From contig NZ_BLAF01000020.1 of assembly GCF_009687885.1 (NCBI RefSeq), forward strand, positions 58,878 to 122,877: DNA of 64,000 nt, written 5' to 3'. The notes beneath the pieces were generated by a model. The model did no database searches and was not told the origin of the DNA. It saw only the letters and a list, made by a program, of their open reading frames with translations. The translations under genes and the position numbers were made by a program. Every line of letters starts with the position of its first letter. Within the stretch, counting starts at the first letter, position 1. This document shows positions 58,543 through 64,000 of this stretch, piece after piece. The stretch is from Acrocarpospora pleiomorpha. Lineage in GTDB: Bacteria; Actinomycetota; Actinomycetes; Streptosporangiales; Streptosporangiaceae.

Positions 58543-59316
58543 TCAGCCCACCCGGACCGCGAAGCCGGGATCGGCCCGATCCCAGGGGGTGAACCGGGTC
58601 AGCACCGCGGGGTCGTGGCCCGCGACCACGGCGCCGCCGAGCTCGCGGACGGTGTCGAAGCCCCGGTACATCCCCGTCAGGTTCGCGAAGACGGCGAACG
58701 GCCGGTCCAGGTCGAGCTCCTCGTAGTAGTGCACGGCGTCGGAGGCGAGCAGCACCTGCCCGTCCTCGCCGTCCACCAGCGCGATCAGCTGGCCGGGGGT
58801 GTGCCCGCCGACCTCGATCAGGTCGACGCCGGGGGCGGCCTGGTGCCGGTCGCGGATCCTGGTCACCCGCCCGGCGGCGTCGAGCCGGGTCAGCGTGTCG
58901 ATGTCGGCGGCTTCGACGGCGTGCGCGAACTGCGTTCGGCGCGCGTATGGGCCGGTCCAGAACGCCAGCTCCCGGTCGCTGATCACGATCTCGGCACGCG
59001 GGAACAGGCCGACGTGACCGGTGTGGTCGTAGTGGCCGTGCGTGACGATCACGGTGCCGACGTCGGCGGGTTCCACGCTCAGCCGGGCGAGCGCCTCGGG
59101 CAGGGCGCACAGCGTGGTCCGGCCGCGCGCGTCGCCGACCTCGGGCGTGAAGCCGGTGTCCACCAGGATGGTCCGGCCGTTGCCGCGCAGCAGCCAGAAG
59201 TAATAGTCCATCCTGACGTCCCGGTCGGGTTCGCCGTAGGTCGTGTGGTTCGCGTACAGGTCGCTGGCCCGCGTTTCCCGGGTCGCGTAGCGGATTGCGA
59301 GCACCTCGTAGCTCAT
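58543..59316 (-). CDS. MBL-fold metallo-hydrolase (lactonase-like)
   Basis: A 257-residue metallo-beta-lactamase fold enzyme with the dinuclear-zinc motif THGHYDHTGH (residues 92-101), later GHTPGQ, a conserved SDAVHYY and final AGHDP. It resembles acyl-homoserine-lactone lactonases (AiiA type). In this operon it may open a lactone or ester formed by the Baeyer-Villiger monooxygenase. Quorum-quenching is an alternative. Confidence 0.88.
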   Translation of the reverse strand: MSYEVLAIRYATRETRASDLYANHTTYGEPDRDVRMDYYFWLLRGNGRTILVDTGFTPEVGDARGRTTLCALPEALARLSVEPADVGTVIVTHGHYDHTGHVGLFPRAEIVISDRELAFWTGPYARRTQFAHAVEAADIDTLTRLDAAGRVTRIRDRHQAAPGVDLIEVGGHTPGQLIALVDGEDGQVLLASDAVHYYEELDLDRPFAVFANLTGMYRGFDTVRELGGAVVAGHDPAVLTRFTPWDRADPGFAVRVG

Positions 59317-59320
59317 GGCA

Positions 59321-60772
59321 TCACCGGTAGATGAGCGCGGACCGCGGCCGGGTCCGGCACAGCAGGTAGTAGACGAAGTGGGTGCGGGGCCACTGGGTGA
59401 CGTTCGCGCCCGACGGCGAGTGGTAGTAGTTGTGGCAGCCGGCGTCCATCGCCGAGGCGTGCTTGGCCAGCTGCCGGTCCACCCAGCGCACATGCTGTTC
59501 CAGGGCGCTCGGACGGGTGTCGACACGTTGCACGCGTTTGCGCAGCACGGTGCGGATCGCGCGCACCGCCACCTCGGCCTGCCGTTCCAACTGGGCGATG
59601 ATGGAGAAGCCGCCGTTGGTGTTCGGGCCGTACAGGATGAAGAAGTTGGGGAAGCCCGGCACGGTGACACCGAGGAACGCGCGCGGGCGGTCGCCCCAGA
59701 AATCCTGGATGTCCGTACCCTCGCGGCCGGTCACCGTGAACTGGGACAGGAAGCGGGTCGGCTGGAAGCCGGTGCTCAGGATGAGCACGTCGGCCTCATG
59801 CTCGACGCCGAGCTCGTCGACGACGCCCTTGGGGGTGACCTCCTTGATCGCCTGGGGGACCAGTTCGACGTTCGGGCGGTTGAGGGCGGGATAGAAGCCA
59901 CTGGCGAAGATCGGGCGCTTGCAGCCCCACGGGTAGGAGGGCGTCACCGCCGCGCGCACGGCCGGGTCGTCGATGGCGGTGGCGATGTAGTCCAGGCACA
60001 GGTCCCGCATCCGGCGCTGCTCGCGCCCGCCCAGGTCGTACGCCTTGAAGCGGCGCCCCGACTGCAGGAAGAGCTTCAACCGGTAGAGCCTGCGCAGCGC
60101 GGGGAACCGCCGGAAACGGGCACGTTCGGCGGGCGTGAAGGCCCGCTCGCCCTTGGGCTCCACCCAGCCGGGTTCGCGCTGGAACACCTGTAACCGCTCG
60201 ACCTGCGGCGCGATGGCCGGCACGATCTGCACCGCGGTCGAGCCGGTGCCGACGACGGCCACCCGCTTGCCGGTGAGATCCACCTCCTCGTCCCACCGGG
60301 AGGTGTGAAAGCTGACCCCCTCGAAGGTGTCCATGCCCGGCCACGCCGGATAACGCGGGACGTTCAGCAGGCCGACCGCGCTGATGACGAAACGGTAGGC
60401 CTCCTCCGCGCCGTCGCTGGTGCGCACCCGGTAACAGCCGCCCGTCTCCTCCCAGGTCACCGACTCGACCCGGACGCCGAAACGGAAACGCGGGCGCAGC
60501 CCGAACTGTTCCACCACCGACTCGGCGTAGTCACGCAGCTCCGGCTGGGTGGCGTGGGTGCGCGGCCAGTCGCGCGGGGCGAAGGAGAAGGAGTAGGCGT
60601 GGGAGGGGATGTCCACCTCGCAGCCGGGGTAACGGTTGTCCCACCAGGTGCCGCCGGGGGCCGGCGACTGCTCGAAGACGATGAAGTCGTCGATTCCGGC
60701 CTTGCGCAGTTTGACCGCCGCGGCGATGCCCCCGAAGCCGCCGCCGATGATCGCGATCGTGTTACCGGGCAT
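59321..60772 (-). CDS. flavin-containing Baeyer-Villiger-type monooxygenase
   Basis: A 483-residue class B flavoprotein monooxygenase. Residues 10-15 GGGFGG bind FAD and GTGSTA near 175-180 binds NADPH. Between them the BVMO fingerprint F150-x-G152-x3-H156-x3-W160-D161 is intact (FEGVSFHTSRWDEE). It converts a ketone to an ester or lactone using O2 and NADPH. Its ATG lies inside the 3' end of the upstream gene (11-bp overlap). Confidence 0.9.
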   Translation of the reverse strand: MPGNTIAIIGGGFGGIAAAVKLRKAGIDDFIVFEQSPAPGGTWWDNRYPGCEVDIPSHAYSFSFAPRDWPRTHATQPELRDYAESVVEQFGLRPRFRFGVRVESVTWEETGGCYRVRTSDGAEEAYRFVISAVGLLNVPRYPAWPGMDTFEGVSFHTSRWDEEVDLTGKRVAVVGTGSTAVQIVPAIAPQVERLQVFQREPGWVEPKGERAFTPAERARFRRFPALRRLYRLKLFLQSGRRFKAYDLGGREQRRMRDLCLDYIATAIDDPAVRAAVTPSYPWGCKRPIFASGFYPALNRPNVELVPQAIKEVTPKGVVDELGVEHEADVLILSTGFQPTRFLSQFTVTGREGTDIQDFWGDRPRAFLGVTVPGFPNFFILYGPNTNGGFSIIAQLERQAEVAVRAIRTVLRKRVQRVDTRPSALEQHVRWVDRQLAKHASAMDAGCHNYYHSPSGANVTQWPRTHFVYYLLCRTRPRSALIYR

Positions 60773-61331
60773 GAGGCGGTTCGACGCCGAAGACGGCGAG
60801 CTGCGTGGCCGTGAGCTGGTACCAGCCGACGAGCACGGTGATCTCGAAGAGGCCCTGGGCCCCGAGCACGGCGACCGCCTGCTCGTAGGCGTCGTCGCCG
60901 AGGTCGCCGGAGTCGATCAGGGCCCGGGTGACCGTGTACGCGACCTGCTCCCGCTCGTCCGTCAGGCCGGGGTCACGGCCCGCGCACAGGTCCTCGAGCT
61001 CGGTCTCGGACAGGCCAGCGCCGGGCGCGGTGAGGCGGTGGGCGTATAGCTCGTACGGGCTGTCGCGGTGCTGGGCGACCTGCAGTGTGACGATCTCCCG
61101 GATCCGGTGGCTGACCGAAAGGTCGAACCGGATGGCCCCGCCAAGCAGCTCGAACGCCTCCCCGATGGCCGGGCTGAGCAGCCACGCGTTGGTGGGCCCC
61201 AGCAGTCGGCCCTCATCGTCGACGATCGGATAGGGCGTCCTGCCGACACGCCGCCCGGTGGTCAGGCGTTCGTGGATCGCCCACTGCCGGGCGTTCAGCT
61301 CGCCGGTCTCGAAGAGCCTGAGCCTGCTCAT
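60762..61331 (-). CDS. carboxymuconolactone decarboxylase/AhpD-like protein
   Basis: A 189-residue CMD-fold protein with RIREIVTLQVAQHRDSPYEL, where the AhpD CxxC is replaced by AQHRDSPYELYAH (His kept). The C-terminal helix reads GLFEITVLVGWYQLTATQL. It is longer than 56012-56407 and related only distantly. TGATG-type overlap with the upstream cupin-like gene. Confidence 0.85.
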   Translation of the reverse strand: MSRLRLFETGELNARQWAIHERLTTGRRVGRTPYPIVDDEGRLLGPTNAWLLSPAIGEAFELLGGAIRFDLSVSHRIREIVTLQVAQHRDSPYELYAHRLTAPGAGLSETELEDLCAGRDPGLTDEREQVAYTVTRALIDSGDLGDDAYEQAVAVLGAQGLFEITVLVGWYQLTATQLAVFGVEPPHAR

Positions 61332-62242
61332 CAGACCTCACCCGGCATCGGATAGTCGGCCGCGTTCAGCACCCAGCCGTCCATCTTCGAGAAGTCCATC
61401 CTGGGCGGGGAGAAGATGTCGATCAGATGATTGACGTCCTCGCCGACCGCCTGGCTGGTGTGCAGCGCCGGCGGCGGGATGATCGTGAGCGACGGGCTGC
61501 CGCACGGCTCGTGCTGGTCCTCGCGCCACTCGCTCAGGTCCGTGGTCCACGGCCAGCGCAGGTGGTGAATGTACTCTCCCTCCAGGAGCAGCGAGCACTG
61601 CTCGAAGTCGTCGTGCAGGTGCGGCGACATCCGCGTGGTGTCGCGCGGACCGACGCGCGGGTGGATGTAGTTCACCATGAACGTCGAGCACCGGAAGAGC
61701 CGGAACGGCGGCTCGGCCAGGCCGGGCACGTCCAGGTCGTAGGTGCGCAGGCGCGGGCCCCCGACCGGGTCCGGCCAGGCGACCAGGGGCCCGACGGTCG
61801 GATGCGGCTCGAGGTACGACTCGGCGTTGGCCGCCCTGGCCCACGCGGGCGCGGTACGCGCCGTGAAGATCGTGACCACCCGGCCCTCCCCGCTGAGCCG
61901 CACGGTGCCCGCCTGCGGGGGGACGAAGGTGAGCGTCCCGCCGGCGACCTTGGTGGCCTCCCCGTCGAGGGTGATCAGCGCCGTGGTGGAGGTGTCCGGC
62001 ATCAGCACCGCGCACTCGTCGGCGCCTCCGGGCAGCGCGAACTCGACCTCGCCGGCCAGGTCGGTGTAGCCGATGACGAGGTGCTGGCTGCGGCCGTACC
62101 AGGTGTGGGACTCGCCCTCGGTGACGGCGGGGGGCAGCTCGTAGAACTTGACGTGGTCGGCGTCGGCGGCGGGACCGGCCGGCGTCGCGGTGGCGGTCGT
62201 TCCCGGCAGCGCGGAACGCGCGTCGCTCGGGTCGTAGGGCAT
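61331..62242 (-). CDS. bicupin-like protein
   Basis: A 303-residue protein. The C-terminal half has a cupin metal site PHLHDDFEQCSLLLEGEY and a later PALHTSQAVGEDVNHLIDIF; the N-terminal half (about 50-130) is a second, less conserved cupin fold with PGGADECAVLMPDTSTTAL. Function unknown; it may be a dioxygenase, an isomerase or a lactone-binding protein. Confidence 0.75.
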   Translation of the reverse strand: MPYDPSDARSALPGTTATATPAGPAADADHVKFYELPPAVTEGESHTWYGRSQHLVIGYTDLAGEVEFALPGGADECAVLMPDTSTTALITLDGEATKVAGGTLTFVPPQAGTVRLSGEGRVVTIFTARTAPAWARAANAESYLEPHPTVGPLVAWPDPVGGPRLRTYDLDVPGLAEPPFRLFRCSTFMVNYIHPRVGPRDTTRMSPHLHDDFEQCSLLLEGEYIHHLRWPWTTDLSEWREDQHEPCGSPSLTIIPPPALHTSQAVGEDVNHLIDIFSPPRMDFSKMDGWVLNAADYPMPGEV

Positions 62243-62273
62243 GGGAACGTTCTCCTCTGATTGGGCGGGGGAG

Positions 62274-63038
62274 TCAGTGCAGGGGGAGCGGGCCGGTGGC
62301 GGCGCGGAGCTCGGCCGCCGCCCGGCCGAAGATGCTCGCGTCGTTGCTGATCATGACGAACGAGAAGCCGTCACGAGCCGCCTCCTGGGCGGCCGCCGCG
62401 TCGCGGGCCGCGACGCCGCACGGCAGGCCGCGGGCCTTCGCGCCCGCGAGCAGGCGGTCAACGTGGCGCCGCAGGCCGGGGTCGTCGGCCTTCAGGCCGG
62501 TGGAGAGCGTCAGGTCGCCCATGCCGAGGAAGACGCCGTTCAGGCCGGGGGTGTCGAGAATCTCCTCGACCTCCTCCAGCGCGCTCAGGTCTTCCAGCTG
62601 GGGGATGCGCAGGGTCTCCTCGTTACCGCGCCGGACGTACTCGGCGTTGCCGTCGAGCCCCCAGGCGCCCGCGCGGGAGGTGCTGCCGGAACCCCGGGTG
62701 CCGTGTGGCGGGAAGATCATGCCGCTCATCGCGCGCTCGGCGTCGGCCCTGCCGGTGACGTGCGGCACCAGGATGCCGTCGGCGCCGATGTCGAGCACGC
62801 GCTGCAGATGGCTGCCGCCCGCGTCGGGCACCCGGACCAGGGCGTGCACGCCGAGGCCCTGCGCCACGACGACGGCCCGGTAGGCCGACTCCAGGCTGAT
62901 CGGGCTGTGCTCCATGTCGACCACGACGAAGTCGAAGCCCGCGCGGGCCAGCAGTTCGACGGTCTCCAGTGCCGGGATCTTGACCCAGGTGCCGACCAGG
63001 CACCGGTCGGCGCCGCGGAGCCGTTCGAGCATGCGCAT
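62274..63038 (-). CDS. HpcH/HpaI family aldolase
   Basis: A 254-residue class II (metal) pyruvate aldolase. It has FVVVDMEHSPISLE (Asp-Met-Glu-His), GADGILVPHV, the IPQLEDLSAL segment with a metal-binding Glu, and GVFLGMGDLTLS with the second metal Asp. It splits a 4-hydroxy-2-oxoacid to pyruvate or oxaloacetate plus an aldehyde, typically near the end of aromatic or cyclic acid catabolism. First gene of the operon; divergent from the IclR gene. Confidence 0.9.
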   Translation of the reverse strand: MRMLERLRGADRCLVGTWVKIPALETVELLARAGFDFVVVDMEHSPISLESAYRAVVVAQGLGVHALVRVPDAGGSHLQRVLDIGADGILVPHVTGRADAERAMSGMIFPPHGTRGSGSTSRAGAWGLDGNAEYVRRGNEETLRIPQLEDLSALEEVEEILDTPGLNGVFLGMGDLTLSTGLKADDPGLRRHVDRLLAGAKARGLPCGVAARDAAAAQEAARDGFSFVMISNDASIFGRAAAELRAATGPLPLH

Positions 63039-63283
63039 GGAGGTCTCCTCGTCCGTGAGTTGGCTCCGCTATCCGGGATTTCCATCCTGCATAGCGGGAT
63101 CTGGTTGACCGTAGGCATTTCGGGCGAACTGCGTCAAGAGGCCCTTTCATCACGGAAGTTGTTATGGATGAAATGTGCTGGAAACCTTGACGGACCCCGA
63201 AGACTGTGGCCTACAGTCCGGCGTATCGGATGAGTGGACGGCTGACCCCGTACTCCGGGACAGCACACGAGAGGACCCGCGCG
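63039..63283. promoter_or_regulatory. divergent promoter region of the aldolase operon and iclR
   Basis: A 245-bp intergenic region. It has GGATTTCCATCC (63078-63089, a 4-bp-arm palindrome) and two CGGGAT half-sites nearby (63076-63081 and 63097-63102), plus an AT-richer part around 63150-63175. A suitable place for IclR binding; exact operator not determined. Confidence 0.4.
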
Positions 63284-64000
63284 GTGGCATCCCAAGAAGG
63301 GCTGGACATTCCCAGTGGCGACATCCAGGTGGTCGCGCGGGTGGTGCAGCTGCTGCGGCTGCTCGGCGAGGCCGGGAGCATCGACCTGGTCTCGGCGGCC
63401 CAGGAGCTGAGCGTCGGCAAGTCGACGGCCCACCGCTACCTGGCCTCCATGGAGAACCACGGCCTGCTGCAGCGCAGGAGCCGCAACCGCTACGAGTTTG
63501 GCACCCTGCTCGCCGAGCTCGGCACGATGGCGCTGTCCCGGCTCGGCGTGGTCAACCTGGCCCGGCCGGTGATGGAGCAGGTCAGCATCCGGGTCCGGCA
63601 CACCGTCGTGCTCAGCATCTGGAACGGCCGCTGCCCGGTGGTGGCCCAGGTGCACGAGGACAGCAGCCGCACCGCGCACGTCGTCATCCGGGTCGGCAGC
63701 ACGCTGCGGCCCGGGACCGCCCAGGACTGCGTGTTCCGTGCGTTCCAGGACGAGTCCTTCCACCGCCGCTACCGCGAAGGGCCGGTGGATCTCGCCCAGG
63801 ATTCGGTCGGCGGTCTTGAGGAGGTGCGCAGGACCGGCGTGGCGATCCGGTCCAGCGGTTCGGAAGGCGTGCGCGCGGTCGCCGTGCCCGTCCGGGACGC
63901 CGACGGGATGGTCGTCGCCACCATGGCCGTGGTCGGCGTGACCTCACTGGTGCCGGAGGAGGACGACAGCGATGTCGTCATGGTCCTGCGTGACGGCTCG
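63284..64000 (+). CDS. IclR family regulator (3' end beyond window)
   Basis: 239 residues visible. It starts at GTG 63284. The winged helix (about 15-70) reads VARVVQLLRLLGEAGSIDLV then ELSVGKSTAHRYLASMENHG, and the effector domain begins RYEFGTLLAELG. It should control the divergent aldolase/monooxygenase operon. Confidence 0.9.
   Translation, partial: MASQEGLDIPSGDIQVVARVVQLLRLLGEAGSIDLVSAAQELSVGKSTAHRYLASMENHGLLQRRSRNRYEFGTLLAELGTMALSRLGVVNLARPVMEQVSIRVRHTVVLSIWNGRCPVVAQVHEDSSRTAHVVIRVGSTLRPGTAQDCVFRAFQDESFHRRYREGPVDLAQDSVGGLEEVRRTGVAIRSSGSEGVRAVAVPVRDADGMVVATMAVVGVTSLVPEEDDSDVVMVLRDGS

Noticed and set aside
58543..59316. Dedicated quorum-quenching lactonase
   Set aside because: The motif fits AHL lactonases, but the operon context favours a catabolic lactone or ester hydrolase; no AHL signalling genes are nearby.

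Overview
The window is very GC-rich, with dense gene packing, many GTG starts and frequent ATGA, GTGA and TGATG stop/start overlaps. It encodes F420/luciferase-like oxidoreductases, a Mycobacterium-type alpha-methylacyl-CoA racemase, two AfsR/SARP-type regulators and many acyl-CoA dehydrogenases. Together these point to a large-genome filamentous actinomycete, most likely a Streptosporangiales-type organism (Nonomuraea, Actinomadura or Streptosporangium group). The placement is inferred from gene content, not from a marker gene. I saw no rRNA, tRNA, IS element or CRISPR array.

Region 1 (1-14.5 kb, minus strand) is one long, translationally coupled catabolic operon. It holds an AMP-forming ligase, an enoyl-CoA hydratase-like protein, a complete Liv-type ABC importer, a second acyl-CoA synthetase, an SDR, two short/long pairs of acyl-CoA dehydrogenases, and the N-terminus of a TPP enzyme with an in-frame Ser-Thr hexanucleotide repeat. 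A divergent GntR/FCD regulator sits at its head. The logic is import of a carboxylic acid, CoA activation and beta-oxidation-like breakdown.

Region 2 (14.6-22.9 kb) continues acyl-CoA metabolism: a hydratase-like protein, two family III CoA-transferase members (one is mcr), an F420-type oxidoreductase, a TetR regulator, an acyl-CoA dehydrogenase and a thiolase. It is unusually rich in tandem repeats at gene ends and contains a truncated luciferase-like pseudogene next to a 114-bp tandem duplication.

Region 3 (22.9-32.4 kb) is a regulator-rich accessory stretch: HxlR with an NAD(P)-binding reductase, a MerR gene with a textbook dyad promoter, a VOC protein, a FAD monooxygenase, a 1036-residue AfsR-like regulator, PadR with a membrane protein, and a secreted GDPD.

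Region 4 (32.4-40.3 kb) is the most interesting. A vWA / PP2C phosphatase / transmembrane kinase-like triad (TerY-P type) is divergent from a caspase-NACHT-transmembrane protein (1264 aa) that is coupled to a second, stand-alone caspase. This looks like a phospho-regulated, NTP-dependent conflict or cell-death system.

Region 5 (40.3-49.2 kb) resembles an anaerobiosis/dormancy island: pyruvate formate-lyase and its activase, a flavin-binding PNPOx-fold protein, a tandem universal stress protein, a SulP transporter and a type II P-type cation ATPase.

Region 6 (49.2-55.1 kb) carries a secreted RTX-like protein, a guanidine-III riboswitch upstream of an SMR (Gdx-type) exporter, a lipoprotein, a VanX-like D-Ala-D-Ala dipeptidase and a second AfsR-like regulator.

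Region 7 (55.1-64 kb) is a ten-gene minus-strand catabolic operon (HpaI aldolase, cupins, AhpD-like proteins, Baeyer-Villiger monooxygenase, MBL-fold hydrolase, SDR, two 3-hydroxyacid dehydrogenases) divergent from an IclR regulator that runs off the window.
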